52,676 nucleotides of DNA from Gamsiella multidivaricata (taxonomy: Eukaryota; Mortierellomycota; Mortierellomycetes; Mortierellales; Mortierellaceae): contig NW_026251847.1 in NCBI RefSeq assembly GCF_025024155.1, positions 1-52,676 on the forward strand, in the 5' to 3' direction. The position numbers and the translations under genes are program-made. The notes beneath the pieces were generated by a model. The model worked only from the letters and a program-made list of their open reading frames with translations. It searched no databases and had not been told where the DNA came from. This document shows positions 21,565 through 34,076 of the stretch, one piece after another (the stretch's first letter is position 1; each line of letters starts with the position of its first letter).

Positions 21565-22298
21565 ATGGTCACTCTCACAGAGTCCAGCCCATTATTGGTT
21601 GCCTCCAATGCCTCCACTCCCTCTCGTACCACCGCTCCTTCCTCTATCCAACCCCACCATGAAACCAGGGGTCTGATCTACATGACCCTTTCTGCCCTCT
21701 TCTTCTCCTTCATGGCCCTCCTCGTCTCTCTCACCGCCAAGTCTCTTCCGTCCTTCCAGATCCTCCTCTTCCGGGGTATCATCCAAACCTTCCTCGGTGT
21801 CCTTGCCTGTCGTCATCTCGGGATCTCTCCTCTCGGCAATCCCGGTGTCCGCTTCCTTTTGTTCTGTCGAGGTCTTGCCGGATCCTTTGGATTGGGGTTC
21901 TACTTCTATGCTCTGAGTGTCATGCCTCTTGCAGATGCAACGGTGATCTTCTATCTAGCACCAATGTTCACAGCAATCCTGGGAAGGATTGCGCTGAAGG
22001 AACCATTTGGGCCACTTGATGCATTAGCGTTAACGGTGTCGATGGTGGGAGTGGTCCTGGTTGCGAAGCCATCGGTTTTGTTCCCTCTGCCTGAACACGA
22101 CGGTGAAGGTGGATCTGCAGTGATGATGATGCTGCTCCAGAGAGAGTATGAAAATGAGGAAGACCATTGTCGGATGTTTGGTGCGATTGCAGCAGTCTGT
22201 GGAGCGATATGGACTGCGATTGTGAGTATTGTTTAACTGTATTTGCCTTTTGCTCCTTGTAATGCGAGCTCTCTCTGCCACTATCTTCATCTTCTGCG

Positions 22299-22334
<36 letters not shown>

Positions 22335-23027
22335 TCCTCTATCGCCATGGCGTGCTCGCTTCGTTATCCCCGTCAATGAATCCTCCAGATGTTTTTCTTC
22401 TTTTTTTTCCTTACCGTTTAGATCATCCAAAACCTGGACTCCCTTTTCTCTTTTCATTTCGCATCACAGGATACACTCAAGCACATTCCTTTGCGACACC
22501 GCAATTTACGCCCATCATATGTTCTTCATAGTCATATGTACTAGTCCGCAAGATCGGTCAGCAAGGCGCTCACTCAATGCAGCATGTCACCTATTTCGGC
22601 GCTGTCTCTTGTCTCCTCAGCATCCTTGGCCTTTACACCCTCCAGGATGGCTACGTCCCCCCACAGAATACCCACATGTGGTCCAGTCTCATTCTGCTAG
22701 GTGTCTCCGCCTTTACCGGACAGGTCCTCCTGAACTCTGGGTAAAAGCCTTTTTCGGTTTCAGTCCCCCGAACATTCTCTCGTCGAAGAGATCGACTTCA
22801 AAAAAAAAAAAGAGAAGGAAAGACCCGCTTTATTAGTGTGTTTTCTATACATCCACATCCACATTCCCATCTCTTTATTTTACTCAATCCATCCATTTTT
22901 CTACTTTGCTTCTGCTTGTCATTTTCTTTCCTTTTATTATTACTATTATTATTATTATTACTATTATTATTATTATTACTATTATTATTATTATTACTAT
23001 TATTATTATTATTTATTATTACTGAAT

Positions 23028-23086
<59 letters not shown>

Positions 23087-23392
23087 AACAGCCTGCAATT
23101 AGCTCCGCTAGGTTCCGAACCATTGATGCGGATGATCGAAATCATCTTTGCATTCCATTACCAAACCACGATCCAACACAGGCGCCCAGATCTCTTCACC
23201 GCCCTCGGTGCCTCCTTGATCATGCTCTGCACCATGGGGATCGCGTTCAACAAATGGAGGGTCGAGAACAAACAGGATTATGAGGAGCAGAGTGTCTCTG
23301 CTGAAGAAGGCCTACATCACCAGCAGCATCATCACCAGCATCATTACCAACAAGAGCAGAAACAACAAGAATATCAAGAACAACAAGAATGA
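21565..23392 (+). CDS. DMT-superfamily (EamA / SLC35G-like) transporter, copy 2
   Basis: Three exons: 21565-22221, 22532-22740 and 23092-23392, 388 residues. The ATG is placed by identity with copy 1 (MVTLTESSPLL versus MVSHTESSPLL); the frame is open upstream to 21358, but the extension is not shared. Spans and EamA blocks follow copy 1 closely. Differences cluster at a few positions (for example FLGPMF to YLAPMF in the fourth span) and in the C-terminus, which here is His/Gln-rich (HHQQHHHQHHYQQEQ) instead of polyglutamine. Intron 1 (22222-22531) carries an AT repeat and intron 2 (22741-23091) carries long TTA/CTA and CT repeats that copy 1 lacks. Substrate unknown. Confidence 0.88.
22301..22331. 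repeat. (AT)n microsatellite in intron 1 of transporter copy 2
   Basis: About 15 perfect AT units, absent from the same intron of copy 1. Confidence 0.95.
22934..23083. repeat. (TTA)n and (TC)n microsatellites in intron 2 of transporter copy 2
   Basis: A TTA/CTA trinucleotide array (about 22934-23023) is followed by about 26 TC units (23031-23083), ending a few bases before the acceptor (GTTAACAG). The TC array serves as an unusually long polypyrimidine tract. Copy 1 has only a short pyrimidine stretch here. Confidence 0.95.
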
Positions 23393-23946
23393 GAATAAGA
23401 GTCCGGCGGCTCAGCAGTCGTACTACTGCTAATAGAGCTCATATCTAAACCAACACTATCTCCATGTAGAGTCTTACACGCTAGACCGTCGTGAGGAAAT
23501 AACAGGTCATTTGCGATTGAATGTATCCATAATGCCCAAAACCACTTTGCAACCATATAGCGTGCGTGTATTTTGGTTTTTATTGTTGTTTCTTGGGAAT
23601 ATATAGGACTGCAGGATAGTTTATTGTTATCCAAAGAAATATACAACACAAAGGGGAGGGAAGATGACGAATGGAAATACAAAAACAATGAATGAGTGAG
23701 GAGGTTTGCGAGTCGGTGAATGTTGTGAGTATGAGTGAGTGAATGTGTGTGTGTGTATCTCGGCTCGAAAATGCGTATCTTAAAAAAAAAAAAAAAAAAA
23801 AAAACGCGTTCAAAACTTGCGATTGAAATGTCTGTGCGTCCATGTGTCCGAAAGTACGCAAGCTAAAATATAATAAGCCTTCCTCCCCCTGATTGGTGTA
23901 TTTGATTTTTGACACCGTCAGAAATCCCTCCCTCCCTCCCCCTTTT
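23393..23946. other. convergent spacer; duplicated 3' flank of transporter
   Basis: 23480-23850 repeats the downstream flank of copy 1 (about 19085-19440), including a CGTGAGGAAAT motif and the run of A before CGCGTTCAAAACTTGCGA. An A tract of 24 lies at 23781-23804. No gene seen. The stop of the GATA gene lies at 23947. Confidence 0.7.
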
Positions 23947-24512
23947 TTAACGGTTCTGTCCCCCCGCAATCTTGGCCCGGTACTGCGCGACCAGCATCGC
24001 ATGCGCCTGCTGCTGTTGTTCAATCGACATCATCCCCGTCGAGATCCCCAGCTGCGCCCCGGTACTCAACTGCAACGGTGGAGACGTCACTCCGGCCGCC
24101 GCCGCTGCTGCTGCCGCCGAGCTCAGATCCAGATTCGACCAGTCTCCGTTAAACATCGCCATCGGGTTCTGTACCCCGACTCCTCCTATCCCGGCTCCTA
24201 CTGTCAATCCGCCCATCATTCCCGCTCCGCTCGTCAGCCCACCTCCTCCCAATCCTGCCATTGCGGCTGCTGCCGCTGCTGCTGCGGAGGTTGTCCCAAA
24301 TGATGATGCATTCATCATCTTGCCATTCGTCGTCGTCATAATCGCCGGCTGTTGCTGTTGTTGTTGTTGCTGCTGCTGCTGCTGCAAGAACTGCTGCTGT
24401 TGCTGCAACAACTGGAGCTGCTGCTGCTGCTGCTGTGGGGTCAAAGAGCTATCCATATTCTGGATCTGCTGCTGCCGTTTTAGATACGCCATAATCGCCT
24501 GCTGCTGCTGAA

Positions 24513-24543
<31 letters not shown>

Positions 24544-27500
24544 TTGCTGTTGCTGCTGCTGTTGCTGCTGTTGCTGCTGTTGACGCTGCTGTTGTTCCTG
24601 CTGCTGTTGACGACGACGATTCAACATATCCTGGTACATCAACTGCTGTGCTCGCTCCAACGTCGCCACACCCTGTTGCTGCTGCGATAACGGCAATGTC
24701 GTAAACGCATATGGCAGTTGCAGTTGTGAAGGGTCCAACCCTGCTGCCACAGAGCCCAAGCCCGCCTGCTGCAAGGTATCCTGCTGCTGCTGCTGCTGTT
24801 GTTGTTGCTGTTGTTGCTGCTGCTGTTGCTGCAATGCGAGCCGCTGTTGATCTGAAAGCGCCTGATGTTGCTGAAGAATACTCTGTGGCGACGGAAATCC
24901 TTGTTGCGTTGTCGGATGCTGCTGCTGTTGCTGCACTGCTGAGTGTTGCTGTGGCTGCTGATGCTGTTTCAACTGCTGCTGCTTCTGCTGCTGCTGCTTC
25001 TGCTTCGCAGACAAGGGTCTTGTCGCCTGTGCTTCAGCGGCCTGCTGTTGAGCCGCTGCTGCCGCGCTCTTCGAGTCTGACGAGAACCGCCTCTGTCGCT
25101 TGGGAAAGCTGTGCGACGGCAGGAAACTAGTCGACGAAGGCCCTGAAGCCGACGACGAGCCCGCCGCATTGACGCCTCCGTTCGCTAGACTCAATCCATC
25201 TGCGTTGGTTCCTATTGCTCCTCCCGTCGGCGTCGTCGGTGCAGAATTTGCATTCGCTGCTGAGCTGAGTAGACCCGCCTTGGGCAGACTGAGGCTCATA
25301 GGATCCTTCTGGTCCTGCACGCCGTCTATCGAGTTCAACTCCACGCTCTTGCGACGTTGCAGATTCTTACCAGACTTAGCCGGTGCAGTCAGGTCCTCAG
25401 ACGACTTCGAGGCCGGTCCTGACCCTGTACTTGCGCTTTCTGGAGAATCTCCGCTTGCTCCTGTTGACTGTCCGCTAGTGTTGTTGCCGCTACTACTGCT
25501 ACCATTAGCACCATTGGCGCTGTTGGCATTATTGGCGTTCGGTCCTGTTCGGTTTCGTTTCTTGATTACGTCCGTCTTAAGACTAAGCGGCCGAACCACA
25601 CCGTGTAGCTTCAAGAACAGACCACAGGCATTACAGAGAGGAAGTCCCTCCGGATTACGACGCCAGAGAGGCGTTGTTTGTGTGTCGCAGTTTGTGCATT
25701 TCGTGGGTATCAAGGGTACGCTCGTGGTGTTATCCGTGCCGGAATTAGAGAGTGACGTTTCCGAGGTATTCGAGTGCTGCATCACCGAGTTAGGGCCGCC
25801 ATCCCCAGAATCGTCCAACGTCTTGTTGCCTGTTGCTTCTGCTTTGGCCTCTGCAGACTGACGGGCATGGGCCCGAGGTCGCTTTCCAGGAACGATGGAT
25901 GAGCCAGACGACGTCGGTGGCGTCTTCTTGTTCGTCGTTGAGTGGTTGTCCTGGTTCCATCCAGCGTCCTTGTGACTAGAGCTCGTAGACCGCTGCGAGA
26001 CTGGCGGTAGCGCCGGCACCGGCTTGTCGGCTTCATCCGTGTCCATATCTGCCTCGTCTCTCATACCCGTATCTGAGGAACCTTGTTGGCTGACATTGAT
26101 CCCTGCGACCTCAAACGAGGCAGACTGGTCATTGAAAAACGACCCCTGCTGGTTCGTGAATGGCAGGAGCTGTGCTGGATTGATAAACGCGGAGGACTGT
26201 CCATTAGGTGAGCCCGCGCCCAAATCGTTCGTGGTGCCAAAGAACTGAGCGTTCATCATCTCGGGGTCCTGCATAAATCCAGTTACTCCATCGACATTGC
26301 CAAAGTTCATCATGGAGATCAAATCCCCATAATTCACCTCGCCAAAATCATTGGCTCCCTGTTGCATCTGCTGTAATTGCAATTGCTGCTGAAGGAGTTG
26401 CTGCTGCTGTTGCTGTGCAGCGGCGGCGAGCAAGTATTCCGGATAGAACATGTTTTGGCCCGCTGCTCCTAATGGATTGGCGCCCAACATACTCTCACTC
26501 GTGTTGTAGTCGGACATGTTCTCGCTCTTTACGCCAAACGCAGCACCCGATGGGTTCGCCAGTAGCTTCTTCTGGACCGGCGACTCTTGCTTGACAGGCA
26601 CCCCTTCATCCCTTGACTTTGATTTCGTTTTGGATTTCGATTTTCCAGAGGTTTGCGTAGGAAAGATCGTGGTCGGTGAAGAGGGTCGTGAGGATTCAAT
26701 GTCGGAATCTCCTGAAGAAGCGTCATGAGGGATGTTGATGCTACCGAGGTAAGGGTTGGACATGGGGGTGCGGAACGTGCCAGTTGACGCGGACTGTAAG
26801 TTTGTCTGCTTGACCGCCTGCGACTGTGCTTGCTTCTCGGCTGCTGATCCTGACATGGACTAGGAAACAAACGGAAAGATGCGAAAGGCAATTAGGGACC
26901 TGTTTCAGAACATGTCTCTAGCCCGCGAGCAGCAGCGATCGTTAAAAAAATCAATGGTTATCCTGCATACTTTTCCATGATAACTTGATAGCCGGTGCGT
27001 GCTATTGCGTGAGCTCGACGAGTGTCCAGATTTACCTCCTGTCGAACTTCGAGAGAGCGTTGGCCTGCTACTACTGGAACTGCCTCCAGAATTATAGGGC
27101 CCAGTCGCGCCTGCGCCAAAGTCTATCGAGATCGAGTTGGTGGGCGAGGGCGTCAGTCCGTTCGCAAAAGATCCTGTTGGACTCTTCGCGGCGTTGTTGT
27201 GCTGAATGCTGTTATTATTGAAGTGATTACTGTTACTATTGTTGTTGATGCTGTTGGCCTTCCTTTGACGTGAGGTGGGCGAAACCGATGATGATCCTGA
27301 TCCGAATTTGAAGCTGCTGTTCTGGGAGTGCGCCGGACTCTTGATCGGGGTCATTGTGGGTATACCGCTGAACCTCATTTCCCTTGGAGAGGACGCTGTC
27401 GAAGATGTGTTCGATTGCGAGTCGTGACCGTCGTCCGAGTCTGACTGCATAGTGGTGTCGTACAGTCCCGAGTTGACCCCGTGGAGCTGATTAGGCCCAG

Positions 27501-28189
27501 GAATGCTGATGCTCATGCTGGGCATAGGCTTGGAGCTCACCGTATCCATGTAACTGTAATTCCATGCGGAATAGAATGAAACGCCTGTGAGTACCATGCT
27601 ATCATTCATTGCAGCAATTGAACAACTCCTATTGGTCCATGTTGACATACCTAGGTTGTCCAGCGGGCACAGGGCGCTCCAGGTCCATGGCACTTCCCTC
27701 TCGCTCCTTATCCTCCTTTTCCTTGTTCTTTTTGTGTAGGGTCATCGCCATCATGCGCCAGGTCAAATTTTCGAGGCGCTTGCCATTTGGCAGGGAGTCC
27801 TTTGCCTTGGTGTACAGTCGCCAGACCTGAGCTGCCAATGGATCTTCCTTAGCCTGCTTGGATGCCTCATCCTCTTCTGAGTTCTCCTCATTGGCGGGTT
27901 CCTCAGTTGGGAGGTGTGCGGTATGATAATCGGCGCCAGAGACAGGACCCGGTGACCCAACCTCAGAGGGTTGCTTTTTCCTTGGCTTGGGTTTTGGAAA
28001 GTCAATGGTTGAGGAGAGAAGGGACTCTGGCAGCCTGGCTGCTGAGGCCGGCTTCTTGCCCTTTGAGCCGGATTTGTAACTCCCGTCGTGCGAGGGTGCT
28101 GGGGAAGAGGGAGAGGAGGGGGTGGGCGATGCCCGGTCGTAGGCGGGTGATGTTGGATACTGCGGATAGTGTGGCGAGGTTGGGTTCAT
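23947..28189 (-). CDS. areA: AreA/Nit2-type GATA transcription factor
   Basis: Three exons, minus strand: 28189-27651, 27553-26971 and 26859-23947; 1,344 residues. Residues ~116-148 ([20 protein letters not shown], then NLTWRMM) are the DUF1752 block found at the N-terminus of fungal nitrogen regulators. One GATA zinc finger lies at residues 762-786 (CTNC, 17 residues, CNAC), followed by the basic tail [18 protein letters not shown]. This matches AreA/Nit2/Gln3 factors, which activate genes for secondary nitrogen sources. Residues ~950-1220 are extremely Gln-rich, with several uninterrupted polyglutamine runs encoded by mixed CAG/CAA. The C-terminal ~100 residues include two polyalanine stretches. 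Start ATG 28189 is favoured; the frame is open slightly further but only to a GTG. The family is firm; the symbol reflects domain architecture, and orthology is not proven. Confidence 0.88.
24349..24965 (-). repeat. polyglutamine-coding CAG/CAA repeat region
   Basis: Several runs of 8-20 Gln codons, mixed CAG and CAA, within the GATA factor. They read as GCTGTTG-type repeats on the plus strand. Confidence 0.95.
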
Positions 28190-30638
28190 GGTTGAAAGAC
28201 AGTCCACTGCTCCTCACTTGTTGCGTTGCGTTATGTTGGTTCCCAGCTAGCGATTTGGCGTTGTCGTTGGTATGGAGGGCGCGAAAAGTAAGCCAAGGGG
28301 CCGAAACGTAGTCTAGACAACTGCTGTGAAGGCGTGAAGGGAAGCAGTACAGAGGAAGAGGGAGTTGATTAGGTGAGCGATTGAGTGATACTCGGGCTGT
28401 GTCCAAGCTGCGTATGTGCGATAGAAGAAACCCCTGGCTGGGATGAAGGATGGAGGAGGAGGACAAGGGGGCAGATGGGTGAGAGTGTCCGATGGATCAG
28501 GATTGCGTTTTCAAATACGATGGTGATCGGCAAGCTTCGTATTGGAATCTTTTTTTTTTCTTTTTAGGTTTCAGCTGGCCGAGGTCAGGTTCAAGCGGTA
28601 GTGGTCTATGAATACCATTCATAATCACAGCCAGAGGGATGGACTCTTACACGGACAACAGAGAGAGAGCAACGTGAATGGGGAGGGGGGATGAGGACAG
28701 GACGGGTGTGTGTGGAATGAGAATGAGCAGTGATGTGAATTGGAGGAAAGAGGGGGGCGGCTTATGTGTGGTTCCCACCACCTCGGCGTCCTTTTCTCTC
28801 ACTCTCTTGCTACACACTCTGTTATGCAGCAGCAGCAGCAGCAACAGCATATGTACTTCCTCTTCAACTATCCATGCACACAACAGATGGAGCAGTAGCA
28901 GCGCACAATCCGCAGTAGACAGAACAGATGGACTACAACACACTACGTCGGTCTGGATACATGGTGCCATCCAGGAGAGTGTGTCTGACTTGAGAAACTG
29001 CGAATTGAACGAGGGCTGGCTTGGTTTGATGTGATTTTGGGGGGGAGGGGACGGGAGGGGAGGGGCATGACTTGATGTCTCCAAATAGACATCCATCCAT
29101 ACTCGCCAATGATAATACGTGCTGGTTGTGGGGTACAAACAGCGACCTGCAACAGCGGAAACTGAGGAAGGAAAAGGGGACCAAGGTAGCAACGAACAAA
29201 AGAAGCAGACCAAGAAGGACACTCCGAGCTGCAATTGCTTCTTCCTCTTATATGTCTTCTTCTTCTTCTTCTAATTAGTATTATTATTCCTCTTCTCACG
29301 GCCAACAAACACAAGATACGATGGCAAAAGATGCCGATGCTATTGTTGTGTTCCACACAGGAAAATAAAGGCAGGGGAAAGTTCCGAAAAAAAAAATCAG
29401 GCACCCTGTTGTGTTGCGTTATATGGTGTTGTTGTGATGTTGTTTTGCGATAATAATCGTGAGGGAGAGGGAATATGCAAGGTACACACAAACTCAGACC
29501 GACACGCATTATTGAGCAGGCAGCTGCTGGGGCTGAGATGGCGTTGAGCTGGGCTGGGCTGGGCTGGACTGACCCCCCCCCCATCCTCCTCTTCCTCTCT
29601 CTCTCCTCCTCCCCTCCCCCAGAGTCCAATTGCTATTTCAGGGAAGGAGGTAAGAAAAGAAACTACACGTCTATACATACGCAATAGGGGATTACCCTTT
29701 GGGAGGGGAATATGCAGCAGAAGGAAATGTAGGGGTTCGGCAAGAGAAGGAAACGAAGCAATTGATGGCTGCAGCAAAGCTGGCTAGCTACAGCTCAGAC
29801 GTGCACGAGGAAAGAGAAAAAGGGATGGAGCTGTGGATAAGGGGACAAGTGGGCTATCAAGAATGAGGGAAGGGCTACGAGAATGAGAGAGAAAGAGATA
29901 GAGGAGCGAGAAAAGGAGAGATGGATATACCGATGTGTTTCGTACCTGCTCAATTGACGAAGGAAGTGCTGTCTTCCCTCAGGAAAGAAAAGAAGAAAGG
30001 AAGAGGGGGCGACGGAGAGATGTAGATGAGGGATGTGGAGGAGTCGTGTTTCGCGATCGAAGCGTGGAGTGTGAAGTGTGAGGCGTGGAACGTGTACGAG
30101 TACGAGTATGAGGAGTGCGATGGTATGGAGGGGAGCTGAAGGATCGGAGGAGTGAATGTTGAAAGGAAGGAACAAGGCGGTGGACGTCTTTCTTCACACT
30201 GGGGGATGTGCAATTAGAGGTCATTCAATTAAGCAGGGTCCGCAACAGGCCGACCAGGATGCTGGCTTGAGTTTTCAGAGCAAGCAGCCTATTTATATTG
30301 TATATCGCCAGTTGACTGATGCCTCTCTATCCCATGAGAAGCTGAAAGAGCTCCTGCAAAGAGGCATTTTAAGATGGTTTCCTTTGTCTGAAAGACGAGA
30401 CCTTCAGGGGCTCAATAGCGGGTTCGGCTGTCGCGTTTTGTCATGTTCAGCAGCACAAATCGGGCGGTGGATTGACTTGTCCCCTTCTGACATTCGCTGC
30501 CTGAGACTTGGTTGCCATGGGCCCTTTTTTCGGCTTTGAAACCCTGAAACAACGTTTTTGGCAGGTCTTACTCTGGAGGACTTTCTTTTTATTCCATTTA
30601 TTAGAATATTCCCGTTCAGGTTGTGGTGGTCTCGCTGC
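28190..30638. other. long 5' region of the GATA gene; no gene recognised
   Basis: About 2.4 kb without recognisable coding sequence. It is rich in CT/GA-biased tracts (28670-28860, 29570-29620, 29880-30060) and small repeats (CAG at 28826-28845, CTT at 29258-29271). A long regulatory or leader region is common for AreA-type genes, but no specific motif is claimed. The plus-strand frame at 30156-30539 has no recognisable domain. Confidence 0.4.
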
Positions 30639-33600
30639 TCAACGATTCACGATAGTGCCTGGATTGAGACGAAAGTCGCTGTTATATTGTTGTTGGCAGA
30701 AAAAAAAAAAAAAAAAAAAAGGATCTTAGATAACGGGCTCCAAATAAAATGACCATTTCCAATGCAATACACAGGCACAGCGACTTACATGAACGCGAGC
30801 TGGTTGGAACTCATTGATATCATAGACGATTGCGTGGGATGGAAAGCTGCCTTATAAACGCGTGACTCTATATAGACCATGATGGTCCAGAAAAAAGATG
30901 CACGCACATATTAGAGTTAGTCTAGTTCGCCGATACAAAGTATAATAATCAATGTACAAGTAGTATCCGAGTTGACTGTAATTGTAAGCATACCATGCAC
31001 GTCGATCGACTGCCCTGCACCTCGCTGCACATCCTTCCAGCGGATGTCCCAGATATTGATTTTGGTTTCAGACTGCATACCACAGCTAATAACCGAACCT
31101 CCGGGATGCCACGACGGCACGATCTGTTTCGACAGACTGTCAGCCCCATTCGAACCAAACCGCAGCACGGGCTCACCAAATCTCTGCCTGTTATCATGTA
31201 ATGAGAGTTGGTGACTGGCCGCTGCTTCAGAGATCAGGAACAGATGAGGATCAACTGGGCTTTGCTCAATCGAGTTGATGCGATTACCAGAGTTCTTGTG
31301 CTCCACCACAACCTTGGATCGCTCCATGTCCCAGCCGATCAATTTCCGGTCCGCACCACCAGAGTACAGCGTGTGATTATGAGGCGAGTAGCAGAGCGCC
31401 TGGATACTGCTCGTGTGCTTGCTATGGATCACCTGCTGCGAGATCGGGACACATTCGTCATCATTATTCTTATGAGAGAAGCGCCAAGCGAACTGAAATG
31501 AGCAGAAATGAACGGCCAATAGTTAGATCAAAAGAACCTATATATAATGTCAGTCATTTTCATTCCATTAAGACTTACAATCTGCTTGTCCATTCCGCCG
31601 GTTGCAAAGAGCATCTCGTTTGTGTCGTCCGATACGGGTGCGATGCAGCCAATACCGGACATATGAACACTAATAGCATTATGAGGCATTTCCTTCAGTG
31701 TCTGAACCTTCCATGTAAATCCTGCTCGAGCGTGTCCAAGAGCTGACCGCGTCCTGGGTTTGTTTACATGAACTAGCGCGAGTTGGTGGTTAAGTGGATG
31801 TTTGTTGGAATGGGCGCTGGCAACTGCAAGCACGTTCTTCCCGACCCAGCAAATGACTTCTGACCAAGGCTGGTTCAAGCTGCTCTGCGGAATCGAAGTG
31901 ATCACCTCTCGATCTGCCAAGTCCCAAAAATCGATCGTTCTAGAGAATCAAAAGTAGGTAATAGTCGAATAAAGATGAGTAATGATGCCTGAATTTAATC
32001 CGCTCCATGGAAACATGACAAAGAACATGATAAGGGCTTTGCTTTTTTGCTATAATAACTTACCCCTCCAAAGAACTTGTTACCAGCACTTCCTTCATGT
32101 CCGCACCAGCGATGGGTGTATAGGTCACCATGTTGCGGGCCTTTCTTCTGAATACTTTGGGCCTGACGTCGGCATTAATATTCGTCAGGGTTTCGACAAC
32201 ATTGGAAGACGCTATAGTTGTGCGACCATCGTGTGATGCCAGTCGGATAGATGTTGAAGATGGAGGTCTTGATGACGAGTGGGATTCGGGAGGAGCATGC
32301 TGCTGATGTTGTACAACGTGGAAATGAGTGGTCTGGTCCTCGAGCGGCTGACGTAGATCCTTTCGAGATACCGCGGAGGAATGGGTGCTCATAGGCATAG
32401 TCAATGAAGTTGGTGTTGACACTGCTCTCTCCATGTCAATCCGGGTCGCCGCTGGTGTTCGCCCCTGTGGGGTAGGTATTGCAGACACAGTTTCGCTCAA
32501 GTGACGGAAGCGTTTCTCCAGTTTCTTGCTGATATTCCTGATCTTTCGAGAAGAAGCCTTCACCTTTTCGCAGTACTTAGCGTGCTTGGTACGGGCTCGT
32601 TCCAGCTAGAGCAAAAGGCATAGAACGGTTTGCATTAGGGCCTGAAAAAACCAGATAATTATAGTTCTATGACGGTACAAAAAAGCTTTTACCTCCAACA
32701 TCAAATCGTGTATCACGCCATGCAGTTTGATCGTCGACGGGGCAATTATTTGATAGTCTTCTCGCTCAGAACCAAGGTCTTCAGAGCTCGACGACCCTGT
32801 ATCGGAATCAGAGGACGTCGGTGATAATGAATCCTCTGACGAATTTCTAGTGGATTTCCTTCCTCTCGTTCTCCTGGACTTTGAAGACGATGTCGACGAT
32901 GGTTTCCTGATGGGCCGTTGAGTAGATCTGGATCTTGCTCTTCCTGAAATGCGATTCGACGTCAAAGAATTGCCGATTGAATGTCGGCCACGTTGATCTG
33001 GATCTGCATGATCGGAGGGCGTCACAGGTGACATTGCTCTGACTGAATCAGCTGGCGAAGAATTTGCAGAGATTTCTATTATGGTGGACGCTGCGGCCAT
33101 TCGTGGCTGACGGTCCCCGATATTCGATCCTGTAGCCCTCTTGCGTGGCTCAGGCGAATCATCATCGATACGCCTCTTGCTGGATGGGCCTGCGATTGAA
33201 CTTCGTGCGCTGTTTTGTATTGATCCTATGGACTGTGGATATTGTTCAGATCGGCTGGGTCCTTCGTAGTACTGTCTTCCGCGACGACTCTGTCCTTGTA
33301 CGAAATGATTCATTTCCATAGACCCCCTGTGGTGGTTCTAATGATAACGTGAAGGAGCATGTCAGTTAGACGAACTATCCCTGCCTTCTCATTAGCATAG
33401 GCTTTGTTGATTATTTTGAACCTGGGCGTTAAATACTGGACGCTCTCGGATTTCTTCCTCCTGCTGATTGTCGAAAGCCTCTGAAAACAACTCGGCGGCA
33501 GAAGTCTTGGACACAACAGCTGCTGTCGAGAGATTCCGGTTCCCTACTGGTATGGCGTTGGCAGCAGATGAGGGAGGTTTCTTGGATTTCTCGAAGACAG

Positions 33601-33655
33601 ACGTGGAAAGCAAGGAGAGCGGGATCAGGCTCTCTCTCTGAAGCGGAGTACCCAT
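30639..33655 (-). CDS. WD40-repeat protein with basic Ser/Arg-rich N-terminus
   Basis: Seven exons, minus strand: 33655-33422, 33337-32693, 32605-32064, 31939-31579, 31492-30994, 30867-30789 and 30678-30639; 799 residues in this model. Residues ~80-290 are Ser/Arg-rich with KR/RK clusters (SSKRRIDDDSPEPRKRA, KSRRTRGRKSTR), suggesting nuclear localisation. The C-terminal ~370 residues carry WD40 repeats: GTIDFWDLADREV, NEMLFATGGMDKQIFAWRF, TLYSGGADRKLIGWDMER, HPGGSVISCGMQSETKINIWDI and, in the last two small exons, KAAFHPTQSSMISMSSNQLAF plus IDFRLNPG. The two 3' micro-exons (79 and 40 nt) are supported by phase and by completion of the last blade. The first intron's donor is uncertain: the CAG-GTTCAA site at 33422 was used, and GTATTT at 33437 also keeps frame. 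I cannot name an orthologue. Confidence 0.75.
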
Positions 33656-34076
33656 GCTCGTGTGGGAAGATAAGTTTGTTTGTTTTTGCCACCAAAAAAG
33701 AAAAAAAATCAATCCTTTGAAGTACCTGAACGTCAAAGATCAGGATTGGTGTTGCTGAAAGCGATGAACGTATGCAGGCATAAGGTGCGGGGGTGAATTT
33801 AAGCTGGCTTTAAAGCGTAGCGCGAGGAGTGAGGCTGTCAAGGTGAGGATTAGTGGAGTGGAATGAAGGGAAACAAAAAAAAAAAGGAACTCATTTGACC
33901 TGTAATTGGAACTACAAACAAGCCATGAGACATTTAAGGTTGGATGATTGCTGTGCCAAAAACGAGGCGTCTTTCTGTCCACGCCCCTGTTCCTGCTTCT
34001 TGAAACACCAAAAACCACACTATACCACACTATACCACACCTCAACTTTCATCTTTTATCAGTCCCCTCTGTCACC
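33656..34076. promoter_or_regulatory. divergent promoter, WD40 gene / DCS1
   Basis: 421 bp separate the two start codons. Near the plus-strand start a short direct repeat of ACCACACTAT units (about 34014-34040) occurs in the leader. No specific factor site is claimed. Confidence 0.45.

Noticed and set aside
22838..23102. Frames encoding Leu/Ser or Tyr repeats
   Set aside because: Translations of intronic TTA and TC microsatellites.
24711..25861. Plus-strand open frames opposite the GATA gene
   Set aside because: Low-complexity products from the reverse complement of Gln/Ser/Ala codons; no domain.
30156..30539. 127-codon plus-strand frame upstream of the GATA gene
   Set aside because: No recognisable domain and no splice continuation; left as chance.
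30917..30993. Unspliced end of the WD40 gene, or an 18-nt intron, near 30975-30993
   Set aside because: Such an intron is too short, and the unspliced tail breaks the WD40 pattern. Splicing to 30867 restores it.
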